Assembly (NCBI RefSeq): GCF_910583865.1
Contig: NZ_CAJTYX010000042.1
Location: 1-22,955 of the forward strand
DNA: 22,955 bases
Direction of reading: 5' to 3'
From: an uncultured Muribaculum sp.
GTDB taxonomy: Bacteria > Bacteroidota > Bacteroidia > Bacteroidales > Muribaculaceae
Position numbers and translations under genes: made by a program. This document shows positions 15,297-22,955 of the stretch, in pieces; position 1 is the first letter of the stretch, and each line of letters begins with the position of its first letter. Below the pieces are notes generated by a model. It was not told where the DNA came from. It was given only the letters and a program-made list of their open reading frames with translations, and ran no database searches.

Positions 15297-16265
15297 GTGA
15301 AACGTTATCAAGGACTCAAAGCGGCTCGCATAGCGGTGTCGGTGGCTGTCGCCGCCGTCATAACGCTGTTGTGGATTGAATACAGCGACCTTGTGCTCAA
15401 CGCATTGGGATGGATAGAGCATACGCAGGTCATACCCGCCGGTCTGGCATTCTCCGGCGTCACCGTGCTGTTCTGGCTCGTGATGACAGCGCTGTTCGGG
15501 CGCATCTACTGCTCGATGTTCTGCCCGCTCGGCGTGGTGCAGGATGTCGCGGCACGCCTCGGACGCATTAGCCGGAAGGGCTCGCGCCGCGACTATCATT
15601 ATGCACCACCCATGACGCGTCTGCGCTACTGCGCCCTTGCCGTAGTGGCGGTGTGCTTCTTCACCGGCTTCCTCCTGATTCCGGCCATGATTGACCCATA
15701 CAGTATGTATTCCGCGTTCGTGCTCAATGTGTTGAAACCCGTGTGGGGATGGGTGAGCAACGGTGTGGCCGCCATTGGCGTGGCCACCGGATGGTGGACC
15801 GTCACCTACGTGTCGGTCATCACCGCTTCAGCGTTCGGTGTGGCTCTTTCGATTGTGTCGATGCTCGGCGTGGCCACGTCGGCGTGGCTTCTGGGACGCC
15901 CGTTCTGCAACACACTCTGTCCGGTAGGCACGGTGCTCGGAATCGTGTCGGCACGCTCGCTTTGGCATATAGATATCGACACCGACCTGTGTACCAACTG
16001 CCGGAAGTGTGAGCATGCATGCAAGGCCCAGTGCATAGACCTTACCGACCATGTCGTCGACGGCTCACGTTGCGTGTGTTGCTTCGACTGCCTCACTGTA
16101 TGCCCCGACGATGCGATATTTTATCGCCCTGACCGTAAGCAGCTCTCCCTGCCTATGATGCAGAGCCTCGACAGGCCGAGGGTAGGTAGTGCGAGCGCAT
16201 GCTCCGCGACACCGGCCACCACCGCAAATGCCGTCGCTAATGATGATAATAAAGAATCAAAATGA
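15297..16265 (+). CDS. Membrane 4Fe-4S binding protein (NapH/polyferredoxin-like)
   Basis: 322 residues from GTG 15297 (MKRYQGLKAARI); no better ATG precedes the first membrane segment. Hydrophobic segments lie at ~12-26, ~47-67, ~110-131, ~152-178 and ~179-200. Two membrane-associated CxxxCP motifs typical of NapH/NosR/RnfE-like proteins are present: YCSMFCPLG (C72, C76) and FCNTLCPVG (C204, C208). Two ferredoxin-type clusters follow: C232-x2-C235-x2-C238-x3-C242 and C259-x2-C262-x2-C265-x3-C269-P. It should pass electrons at the inner membrane, but donor and acceptor are unknown. The C-terminal tail after ~290 is Ala/Ser/Thr-rich and probably disordered. The stop overlaps the thyA ATG (ATGA). 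Confidence 0.9.
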   Translation: MKRYQGLKAARIAVSVAVAAVITLLWIEYSDLVLNALGWIEHTQVIPAGLAFSGVTVLFWLVMTALFGRIYCSMFCPLGVVQDVAARLGRISRKGSRRDYHYAPPMTRLRYCALAVVAVCFFTGFLLIPAMIDPYSMYSAFVLNVLKPVWGWVSNGVAAIGVATGWWTVTYVSVITASAFGVALSIVSMLGVATSAWLLGRPFCNTLCPVGTVLGIVSARSLWHIDIDTDLCTNCRKCEHACKAQCIDLTDHVVDGSRCVCCFDCLTVCPDDAIFYRPDRKQLSLPMMQSLDRPRVGSASACSATPATTANAVANDDNKESK

Positions 16266-17056
16266 AACAATATCTCGAATTGCTTGACCATGTGCTGACA
16301 CATGGCGTAGACAAGGGCGACCGCACAGGTACCGGCACTCGGAGCGTGTTCGGCTACCAGATGCGCTTCAACCTCGAAGAGGGCTTCCCCCTGCTGACGA
16401 CCAAGAAACTCCACCTTAAGTCGATTATTTACGAGCTACTGTGGTTTCTGCGCGGCAACACCAACGTGCGTTACCTCCAGGAGCACGGTGTGAGAATCTG
16501 GAACGAATGGGCCGGCCCCGACGGTGACCTCGGACCGATTTACGGCTACCAGTGGCGCTCATGGCCCGATTATTCCGGCGGCCATGTCGACCAGATCGCG
16601 GAAGCCGTGGAGACTATAAAGAACAACCCCGACTCGCGTCGCATCATAGTGAGCGCGTGGAACGTCGGCCAGCTCCCGGAGATGCACTTGCCGCCTTGCC
16701 ATGCTTTCTTCCAGTTCTACGTGGCCGACGGACGCCTCAGCCTCCAGCTCTACCAGCGTTCCGCCGACATATTCCTCGGCGTCCCGTTCAACATCGCCTC
16801 CTACGCACTTCTTCTCATGATGATGGCGCAGGTCACCGGCTTGAAGCCCGGCGATTTCGTCCACACGCTCGGCGACGCGCACATCTACAACAACCACATA
16901 GAGCAGGCGCGCCTCCAGCTGGTCCGCGACCCTCGGCCGCTCCCTCGCATGGTTATAAATCCCGAAGTGGAGTCGATATTCGATTTCAAATATGAGGACT
17001 TCGCTCTCGAAGGGTACGATCCGCACCCCCACATCAAAGCAACAGTGGCCGTATGA
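16262..17056 (+). CDS. thyA: Thymidylate synthase
   Basis: 264 residues, the same length as E. coli ThyA. It methylates dUMP to dTMP using 5,10-methylenetetrahydrofolate, releasing dihydrofolate, in the cytosol. The catalytic Cys146 lies in LPPCHAFFQFYV. The dUMP-phosphate arginines are visible in DRTGTGT (Arg21) and DSRRIIVSAWN (Arg126/127). QLYQRSADIFLGVPFNIASYALL is the conserved nucleotide-binding segment (the longest family motif here), and the C-terminus KATVAV closes over the active site. It has 4-bp ATGA overlaps with the Fe-S gene upstream and folA downstream, so all three are probably cotranscribed and translationally coupled. Confidence 0.98.
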   Translation: MKQYLELLDHVLTHGVDKGDRTGTGTRSVFGYQMRFNLEEGFPLLTTKKLHLKSIIYELLWFLRGNTNVRYLQEHGVRIWNEWAGPDGDLGPIYGYQWRSWPDYSGGHVDQIAEAVETIKNNPDSRRIIVSAWNVGQLPEMHLPPCHAFFQFYVADGRLSLQLYQRSADIFLGVPFNIASYALLLMMMAQVTGLKPGDFVHTLGDAHIYNNHIEQARLQLVRDPRPLPRMVINPEVESIFDFKYEDFALEGYDPHPHIKATVAV

Positions 17057-17619
17057 TTAAGGGTATAGAAAAACTGCCTCCGGTGACGCTCGTAGCCGCT
17101 GTTACACGCGACGGAGGCCTTGGCCGCGCCGGTGAGCTGCTTTACCGCATAAGCGCCGACATGAAGCATTTCAAGGCGCTCACGATGGGGCATCCTTTGA
17201 TAATGGGGCGCAAGACATTTGAATCGTTCCCCTCAGGGCCACTCCCCGGGCGTCTCAACATAGTCCTCACCCGCAGCGCGATGACTCTGCCCGAAGGTGC
17301 GGTGGCGGCAGGTTCGCCCGATGAGGCGCTGAGGTTTGCAGCCGAATACATCGCCGACAAGACTGCGTCATGTGATTCTGCGGATTGTGGCGCGGAGATG
17401 TCTGCCATGGTGATAGGCGGCGGCGAAATCTACCGTACATTTATGCCTATGGCCTCGGTTCTTGAGCTTACGGAGATCGATGCCGATGCTCCTGCCGGTA
17501 CCGACACATGGTTTCCTCCTGTCAATCCTGCCGACTGGAACACTGTCGCCGCCTCTGCTCCCTTTGCCGACCAGCGTACTGCCGTCGCCTACCGTTTCCT
17601 GACACTCCGTCACCGATAA
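17053..17619 (+). CDS. folA: Dihydrofolate reductase
   Basis: 188 residues, longer than the ~160 typical of bacterial DHFR. It reduces dihydrofolate with NADPH and so regenerates the cofactor used by ThyA, encoded just upstream. Landmarks are LVAAVTRDGGLGR (N-terminal strand and Met20-type loop), catalytic Asp36 in ISADMKHFK, PLIMGRKTFESFP and LPGRLNIVLTR (NADPH binding), and VIGGGEIYRTFMP. At the usual conserved Trp before the catalytic Asp (E. coli Trp22) this protein has Tyr31. Extra length comes from ~8 residues at the N-terminus and an acidic, Cys-containing insert at ~100-116 (DKTASCDSADCGAEMSA). No intrinsic terminator is seen after the stop. Confidence 0.96.
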   Translation: MIKGIEKLPPVTLVAAVTRDGGLGRAGELLYRISADMKHFKALTMGHPLIMGRKTFESFPSGPLPGRLNIVLTRSAMTLPEGAVAAGSPDEALRFAAEYIADKTASCDSADCGAEMSAMVIGGGEIYRTFMPMASVLELTEIDADAPAGTDTWFPPVNPADWNTVAASAPFADQRTAVAYRFLTLRHR

Positions 17620-17671
17620 CGGCGTTCGGGGGCTGTTTTGACATGGGAACCGGAGATTTAACAATTATGAA

Positions 17672-17702
17672 ATTGGGGAATTCAATCTTTTTAATAACTT
17701 TG
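17672..17702 (+). promoter_or_regulatory. Promoter of the TonB receptor/lipoprotein operon
   Basis: ATTG (17672-17675) and TAACTTTG (17695-17702) are separated by 19 bp, close to the Bacteroidota -33 TTTG / -7 TAnnTTTG layout. The -33 box matches three of four bases. This is the best-spaced promoter in the window. Confidence 0.7.
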
Positions 17703-17855
17703 TGAAAAAATTGTAATGCAGTCGTGTTGGGTTGATAATGCGCTATGTTTCAATTTGATGATTTTTGTGTTCCGTTTGTGGAAATGCGGAAATCATAACC
17801 GATGGGAAAGTAACTATCAGTATATATATTCTATTAATTCAACCAAGTCATTATT
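17703..17855 (+). other. Long 5' leader of the TonB receptor operon
   Basis: About 150 nt lie between the predicted transcription start and the ATG. A nested inverted repeat is visible: ATGATTT (17758-17764) with AAATCAT (17790-17796), enclosing TTCC (17770-17773) with GGAA (17780-17783). No conserved box of the cobalamin or TPP riboswitches was found, so no riboswitch is called. Leader length leaves room for post-transcriptional control. Confidence 0.4.
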
Positions 17856-20579
17856 ATGAAGAGACTCATTCTCTTGGCCAGCATCGTCTGGCTCGCTTGT
17901 GTGGCCGCGATGGCCGCACCCGGTGATATGAAGTGTAGTGGCGTCGTTGTGGATGATCAAGGCGAACCGATTATCGGCGCCACGGTCAGTGTTCCTGGCA
18001 CTTCGATTGCCACAGCCACGGATATCGACGGTCGCTTTTCACTGGAAGTGCCAAAGGGGAAGAAAATCCACATTTCCTACATCGGATACAAGTCTGTCAA
18101 CCTGAATGCCGCTCCGTCGATGGGCGATATCGTGCTCGACGTGGAGGCACAGATGCTTAAGGACGTGGTAATCGAGCAGTCTGCTGCAAAGACCCGACTC
18201 ACTCCCGTGGCCGTGTCGACCGTAGGCGCGCAGACCATCGATCTCAAACTCGGAAATCAAGAGTTGCCTGAAGTGCTCAAGACCACTCCCGGCGTATGGA
18301 CTACCAAGCAGGGTGGTGGCTTCGGCGATGCCAAGACAAACGTGCGCGGCTTCAAGAGCGCCAACGTGGCCGTGATGATAAACGGTATCCCCATGAACGA
18401 CATGGAGTGGGGTGGTGTCTATTGGAGCAACTTTGCAGGGCTTTCCGACGTGACGAGCAATATCCAGGTGCAGCGCGGACTCGGTGCCACAATAGTGTCA
18501 AACCCCTCCGTTGGCGGTACAATCAATATCACCACACGCACCATCGACACCGAGAAAGGCGGGTCGGTATGGTACGGAATGGGCAACGACGGTCTCAACA
18601 ACTTTGGTATAAAGGTCTCTACAGGCCTTATGAAGAACGGTTGGGCCATCACCGTGCTCGGTTCGCGCAAGTGGGGTGACGGATATGTGCAGGGTACTCC
18701 CTATAATAACTACAACTACTTCCTCAACGTCTCCAAGCGCATCAATGAGAACCATCAGATTTCTCTTACCGCATTCGGAGGAACACAGGATCACATACGC
18801 CGTCCGAACCAGCGCTCCGGTCTGTCGGTAATGGGCTATCAGACCTACGGTAAGGAATACATGAACGGCGACTGCATGTACAAGTACAATCCTACCTACG
18901 GTTACGACAAGTACGGCCATGTAAAGACCCAGAACAAGAACTATTCGCATAAGCCTATCATACAGCTCAACCATATCTGGAAAATAGACGACACCTCGTC
19001 GCTCTCATCGGCACTATATGCTTCGTTCTGCGATGCCGGCGGCTATGGAGGCCAGGCGAGCGGCCTTAACGGTTACTCTTATCAGGATTGGTATGGTGCC
19101 ACCGACGGCGTGCTGAGCACGCGGTTCCGCCGTCCCGACGGAACCTTCGACTACGGTGCAATACAGGATATAAACGAGGCCTCTACCGAGGGATCGATGC
19201 TCGTGATGTCGAACGCTGTCAACCAGCATCAGTGGTATGGACTCGTATCGTCATACAAGAAAGAGATTGACTTCAATAACGGCAATATACTCAACGTGAT
19301 CGGTGGTGTCGACATGCGCTACTATCGCGGGTCACACTACAACGAGATTGTCGACCTCTACAATGGCGAGTATTTCATGGACTACTCCTCACGTCGCAGT
19401 GTCAAGGCCGATCTCAACGCCGCCGCAGCCAATCCGGCATGGCAGTATGAGCATCTCGGTGTGGGAGACATCGTCTACAAGAACTATCGCGGATATACCG
19501 CCCAGGAAGGTATCTACGGGCAGGGCGAGTACACGATGATGGACGGCAAATTCAACTTCGTGCTCGCAGGTTCGGTCAACAACACCTCCTACTGGCGCCA
19601 TGAGCTGTTCTACGCCGACAAGGCCCACCGCGATTCCAAGACAGTTAACTTCTGGGGCGGAACAATCAAAGGCGGAGCCAACTATAATATTGATGACAAC
19701 AACAACGTGTTCTTCAACGCGGGCTACATATCGCGTGCTCCGTTCTTCCAGGGAGGCGCTTTCCTTTCATTCAGCAACTCCAATGTCACCAACAAGGATG
19801 CCGTCAACGAGAAGATTGCGTCATTCGAGATCGGTTACGGCTACCAGAGCCGCACTTTCGCCCTCACACTCAACGGTTACTATACCAAGTGGATCGACAA
19901 GACGATGGCAAAGGGCGGTACGATGGACGACGGCAACCGTTACACCATCAACCTCGAAGGTGTCAACGCACGCCACATGGGCGTAGAGCTTAACCTCAAC
20001 TGGGTGCCCCTGTCGTGGCTTAACGTCGAGGGTATGCTCTCGCTCGGCAATTGGGAATGGTGCTCCAACGCTTCGGGTTATTTCTACAACAATGACGGCC
20101 AGCCGCTTGCGAACATCCAGACCGGTGCGGTTGCTTCAGGAGTGGCAGCTCCCGACCATGCGAAGGCCACCGTCAACCAGAAAGGCGTGAAGGTGGCAGA
20201 CTCTCCACAGACCCAGGGTTCCGTATCGCTCGGCTTTATCCCCTTCAAGGGACTTAAGCTCGGTGTCGACTGGGTGGCAGAGGCACGTACCTATTCCGAC
20301 TTCAACCTTACCGGTTCGAGCCTGTCCGACGGTAATCTGAACGTGGCCGAACCTTGGCGCATCCCCTGGGGACAGCAGTTCGACCTCTTTGCATCCTACA
20401 GCTTTAAGATGGGAGGTCTCCGTGCCCGTCTCTACGGTAACGTCTACAACGTGTTCAACAACTACTATATCGTAGACGCCATGACCAACACTACCGCTCC
20501 CGGCACATGGGAGAACGCTTACGGTGTGTTCTACTCATTCGGCCGTACCTACTCCATACGTATGCGCATCAACTTCTAA
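17856..20579 (+). CDS. TonB-dependent outer-membrane receptor with CarboxypepD_reg-like domain
   Basis: 907 residues. A signal peptide (1-20, cleavage after AAMA) precedes a carboxypeptidase-regulatory-like beta domain at ~25-95 (GVVVDDQGEPIIGATVSVPGT, IDGRFSLEV, ISYIGYK). The plug follows at ~110-235 (LPEVLKTTPGVWTTKQGG, NVRGFKSANVAVMINGIPMN, QRGLGA, SVGGTINITT). The rest is a 22-strand-type barrel ending in RMRINF, with the C-terminal Phe used for outer-membrane insertion. It imports a ligand with energy from TonB/ExbBD. The partner downstream is not a SusD homologue as far as I can tell, so it is better called TonB-dependent receptor than SusC. The ligand is unknown. It has its own promoter and sits 21 bp before the lipoprotein ATG, indicating an operon. 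Confidence 0.95.
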   Translation: MKRLILLASIVWLACVAAMAAPGDMKCSGVVVDDQGEPIIGATVSVPGTSIATATDIDGRFSLEVPKGKKIHISYIGYKSVNLNAAPSMGDIVLDVEAQMLKDVVIEQSAAKTRLTPVAVSTVGAQTIDLKLGNQELPEVLKTTPGVWTTKQGGGFGDAKTNVRGFKSANVAVMINGIPMNDMEWGGVYWSNFAGLSDVTSNIQVQRGLGATIVSNPSVGGTINITTRTIDTEKGGSVWYGMGNDGLNNFGIKVSTGLMKNGWAITVLGSRKWGDGYVQGTPYNNYNYFLNVSKRINENHQISLTAFGGTQDHIRRPNQRSGLSVMGYQTYGKEYMNGDCMYKYNPTYGYDKYGHVKTQNKNYSHKPIIQLNHIWKIDDTSSLSSALYASFCDAGGYGGQASGLNGYSYQDWYGATDGVLSTRFRRPDGTFDYGAIQDINEASTEGSMLVMSNAVNQHQWYGLVSSYKKEIDFNNGNILNVIGGVDMRYYRGSHYNEIVDLYNGEYFMDYSSRRSVKADLNAAAANPAWQYEHLGVGDIVYKNYRGYTAQEGIYGQGEYTMMDGKFNFVLAGSVNNTSYWRHELFYADKAHRDSKTVNFWGGTIKGGANYNIDDNNNVFFNAGYISRAPFFQGGAFLSFSNSNVTNKDAVNEKIASFEIGYGYQSRTFALTLNGYYTKWIDKTMAKGGTMDDGNRYTINLEGVNARHMGVELNLNWVPLSWLNVEGMLSLGNWEWCSNASGYFYNNDGQPLANIQTGAVASGVAAPDHAKATVNQKGVKVADSPQTQGSVSLGFIPFKGLKLGVDWVAEARTYSDFNLTGSSLSDGNLNVAEPWRIPWGQQFDLFASYSFKMGGLRARLYGNVYNVFNNYYIVDAMTNTTAPGTWENAYGVFYSFGRTYSIRMRINF

Positions 20580-20600
20580 TCTTCTCAGATGATTACTATT

Positions 20601-22799
20601 ATGAAAAGAAATATATTCAAAGGTCTGCTCGTGTGTGGTGTGGCCGTGGCCATGGCCGGTTGCTCCGAAAACACCTGGAACGAGGACAATCTCGACGGAT
20701 TCGAGGTGCCGAGCCTCAACACCCCCAAGCGCACATATATCGACTATACGCTGACCTCATCCGACTACAGCAAGCTTTCGAAGCTGAAAGCAAACCGCCA
20801 AAAGGCCGAGGCGGCAGGAGTGCTGTCGCAGCTCGATGCCGTAGGTTCCAACGGCTATTTCTCCGATGTGGTTACAGCGCGTGACTATATTCCCGCGTGG
20901 CTCGATTCTGTAGCCAACACTACCGGCTCTGTATTCAAGAGCGCGCTCGTCAACACTACAGCCCGCATATCCTATGAGACTGTAGCCGACATGCCTGTAC
21001 CTGTCACCGGCATCAACGGTGCTCTGGAGTTTGAAGTATCTACGGACGATTATATCGCCGTATATTCTCCCGACGAACTCGACCCTGAAAAAGCCGACTA
21101 TGCCGAAGCATTCTCTCCGGGTCATCCTGCTTCGAAGTATGTACCCCAGCTTCTCAAATCGGAATTCCCCAATGCTACCGCCGGAGAGTATGCCTATGTT
21201 ACCTACAATGAGAGCCTGACCAACCCCGTGTTCGGCGGCTCTACCGGTGGCGATGAACCCGAGAAGTTTGAGCTTTCCGACGTGCTTGGGTCTATGGTAA
21301 AGAATTCTCCTATAGATGCCAATGTATATGTCAGCGCCATATGTGCGCAGGGTCTCATGGTTACCGATAAGTCGGGAACTTGCCTTGCATATACCGGGAA
21401 GAATTTTGATGCTACGCCTTGGAAGGTGGGACAGCAGTTGAATCTTACAGGCAAAGGTGGTTCATACAATGGTGGACTTCAGGTTGGCTCACCTGTATAT
21501 GGCGACGTTGTCGGGACTCAGGCTGTTAATACTGTCGCAGAGGAAATGGACGCAGCCAAATGGGACGCTCTTACCAAGACATATGCTGATGCCAAGACTG
21601 CCGGCAATGGTATTCTTGCGAAATATGTTAAGGTCAATGCCACAATCAAGATTGATGGAAACTATGTGAATTTCACTGTTGCCGGCGCTGAAAACGGTGG
21701 TGGCCTCTACCAACCTACACAGGCTCAGAAGAATGCATGTGCAGATGGCGCTTCTGTAGTTATTGAAGGTTGGGCGCTTTCTCGTGGATGGAGTAATACA
21801 TTGAATCTACAGTTGCTTAATATTATTCCGGTATATATCGATGGTAAGGCTGTATGTGAAATTGCAGAAGTAAAGAAGGCTGCTGCCAAGGCTTCGCGTG
21901 CTGTGGCCGATTTGGCTTCAACGAAGGTCAATGCCGTTTACGAGTACAATGGTTCGGCATGGACTGTTCCTGCCGACGTGTATGTGCTGACCGCTACAGA
22001 TTACAAGCAGATGGGTGTAACGACGTTGAACGCCGATCAGGCCAAGAAGTATCTGCCTATGCTCTTTGCCAAGGAATATCCCTATGCTGCCGACGGCGAC
22101 GTGAAATATGCTGTCTACAACAACCACAAGTGCGACCAGCTCGTCTACAACGGTACTGAATGGACTATCAACACCATGACTACCATGAGCCAGTTTGTGC
22201 GCACCAAGGACATGTCGTGGATTTACGATCCTACCGTCTACGTCACTTTCGAGACCGGTAAGTCTGGCAACTTCACCGATGAGAATTCCGGCAAGTTCTG
22301 GAAAGGATGCGTAGAGTGGGTATGGAAGAACAAATGCGTGGAAGGTCTCGGCCTTGATGCTTCCCTTTGGGACAACTGGGGTGCCTCCGATGTATTTACC
22401 ACTCATGGTTATTGCTGGGGTCGCGGTGCTGCCACGCAGGAAGGCTATAGCGGCGCTTCTGCATGGTATGGTAACCTTGATACCAAACTCTCCACTGTCA
22501 AGAAGAATATCACGGAAGAGGAGCTGAATGCGTACTTCGGCGACGTGGCTACCGATGCCAACAAGGATCAGTTCTCCGAACTTCTCCAGAAGCATTTTGC
22601 CGAGGAAGTTGCAGCCGGAGCGCTTGGCATGGTATTCCCCGATGCCAAGCCCGGTACCGACGGCATCGACCAGGAGTACGAGATTTCAATTACTCAGTAT
22701 AACCCGTCGAGCCATCAGGTGGCCATCCGCTATCGCGTGGTCGCTCCCGGCAAGTTCCAGTTCGTTGAGTGCGAATCTTGGGGTCTTAAGGCAGAGTGA
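20601..22799 (+). CDS. Repeat-containing lipoprotein partner of the TonB receptor
   Basis: 732 residues from ATG 20601 (MKRNIFKGLLVCGVAVAMAGC). An upstream in-frame ATG at 20589 adds four residues (MITI) and weakens the signal, so 20601 is chosen. Cys21 follows MAG, a lipobox, and is followed by an acidic stretch (SENTWNEDNLD), consistent with an outer-membrane lipoprotein. Three related modules are seen: YTLTSSDYSKLS (~20740) with YIPAWL, FEVSTDDYIAV (~21030) with YVPQLLKSEFPNA, and VYVLTATDYKQMGV (~21980) with YLPMLFAKEYPYA. Between modules two and three a segment (NVYVSAICAQGLMVTDKSG, then WKVGQQLNLTGKG) looks like an OB-fold of the DUF5689/DUF6359 kind (weak inference). It probably binds substrate for, or caps, the receptor encoded 21 bp upstream. 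Confidence 0.85.
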   Translation: MKRNIFKGLLVCGVAVAMAGCSENTWNEDNLDGFEVPSLNTPKRTYIDYTLTSSDYSKLSKLKANRQKAEAAGVLSQLDAVGSNGYFSDVVTARDYIPAWLDSVANTTGSVFKSALVNTTARISYETVADMPVPVTGINGALEFEVSTDDYIAVYSPDELDPEKADYAEAFSPGHPASKYVPQLLKSEFPNATAGEYAYVTYNESLTNPVFGGSTGGDEPEKFELSDVLGSMVKNSPIDANVYVSAICAQGLMVTDKSGTCLAYTGKNFDATPWKVGQQLNLTGKGGSYNGGLQVGSPVYGDVVGTQAVNTVAEEMDAAKWDALTKTYADAKTAGNGILAKYVKVNATIKIDGNYVNFTVAGAENGGGLYQPTQAQKNACADGASVVIEGWALSRGWSNTLNLQLLNIIPVYIDGKAVCEIAEVKKAAAKASRAVADLASTKVNAVYEYNGSAWTVPADVYVLTATDYKQMGVTTLNADQAKKYLPMLFAKEYPYAADGDVKYAVYNNHKCDQLVYNGTEWTINTMTTMSQFVRTKDMSWIYDPTVYVTFETGKSGNFTDENSGKFWKGCVEWVWKNKCVEGLGLDASLWDNWGASDVFTTHGYCWGRGAATQEGYSGASAWYGNLDTKLSTVKKNITEEELNAYFGDVATDANKDQFSELLQKHFAEEVAAGALGMVFPDAKPGTDGIDQEYEISITQYNPSSHQVAIRYRVVAPGKFQFVECESWGLKAE

Positions 22800-22864
22800 T
22801 TCCATCTGCTTGATTGACTCACGTCGCTATCAATAAAGACACTGTAGTCTAATCTTTATATCCC

Positions 22865-22907
22865 GCAGTCCCGGTGACCGAATTCAGGCACCGGGACTGC
22901 ATTTTTT
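22865..22907 (+). terminator. Intrinsic terminator of the TonB receptor/lipoprotein operon
   Basis: A perfect 12-bp stem, GCAGTCCCGGTG (22865-22876) with CACCGGGACTGC (22889-22900), encloses a 12-nt loop and is followed by A then T6. It lies 65 bp after the lipoprotein stop. The last T residues merge into the IS end. Confidence 0.93.
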
Positions 22908-22955
22908 ATTATTACTGTCCGCTAAACCATAAATCAGAGAGTCCAACATCTTGAA
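22905..22955 (+). mobile_element. Probable other end of the insertion sequence
   Basis: 22905-22927 is the exact inverse complement of 34-56. The simplest reading is that the right window edge enters an IS at its left end while the left window edge leaves a copy of the same IS at its right end, so both copies would have the same orientation. On the - strand a short frame also ends in WFSGQ-stop, so two inward-facing related IS copies cannot be excluded. The insertion sits directly at the T-tract of the upstream terminator. Confidence 0.55.

Noticed and set aside
17703..17855. Cobalamin or TPP riboswitch in the TonB-receptor leader
   Set aside because: The conserved boxes of these riboswitches were not seen; only a simple nested inverted repeat is present.
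17856..22799. SusC/SusD polysaccharide utilisation pair
   Set aside because: The second protein lacks recognisable SusD features and no glycoside hydrolase or regulator gene is nearby.

Overview
The window reads as a stretch of a Bacteroidota chromosome, most likely order Bacteroidales and plausibly Muribaculaceae (inference). Supporting signs: promoters of the Bacteroidota -7 type (TAnnTTTG) with no Shine-Dalgarno sequences, a TonB-dependent receptor with an N-terminal carboxypeptidase-regulatory-like domain, a surface-type lipoprotein beside it, and RHS proteins of the Bacteroidota architecture. Both edges carry the same 23-bp sequence in inverted orientation (34-56 and 22905-22927). This looks like the two ends of a multicopy insertion sequence, so the window is probably the unique DNA between two IS copies.

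Region 1 (1-10484) is an RHS polymorphic-toxin locus, all on the + strand. A YD-repeat protein that has lost its 5' end to the IS is translationally coupled (ATGA overlap) to a 1378-residue RHS protein with a Sec signal. That protein ends in a zinc-metallopeptidase-like toxin domain with an HEAAH motif. Two small exported proteins follow. They look like diverged paralogues and are candidate immunity proteins. Next come displaced toxin/immunity modules: an orphan toxin tip with an NCNT motif plus a four-helix membrane protein, then a shortened RHS core carrying a third toxin tip plus a TPR-like protein. The shortened core matches the full gene without indels over 877 bp (532 bp of it identical), has lost exactly 1500 bp in frame at an 11-bp microhomology, and then resumes the RHS core up to the DPTG junction. 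RHS cores are GC-rich and the tips and immunity genes AT-rich, as expected for exchangeable cassettes. The two shared blocks are in phase, so recombination could put the third toxin onto the full RHS protein.

Region 2 (10485-15296) is housekeeping. It holds an exported M13 (neprilysin/PepO-like) metallopeptidase, a strong shared terminator, and a convergent pair on the - strand: an MsbA-type ABC exporter followed 23 bp later by ribose-5-phosphate isomerase B. The exporter's upstream region has a 28-bp promoter-like element duplicated 76 bp apart; the proximal copy lies almost on the start codon.

Region 3 (15297-17619) is a tight operon of a membrane 4Fe-4S (NapH-like) protein, thymidylate synthase and dihydrofolate reductase, each joined by a 4-bp ATGA overlap. 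ThyA consumes methylenetetrahydrofolate and FolA regenerates tetrahydrofolate, so the last two form one cycle.

Region 4 (17620-22955) has a promoter with a roughly 150-nt leader, a TonB-dependent receptor and a lipoprotein with internal repeats. They probably act together as an outer-membrane uptake pair for an unknown ligand. A strong terminator follows, and then the second IS end. No tRNA, rRNA or CRISPR array was seen, and no gene-free gap exceeds 300 bases.
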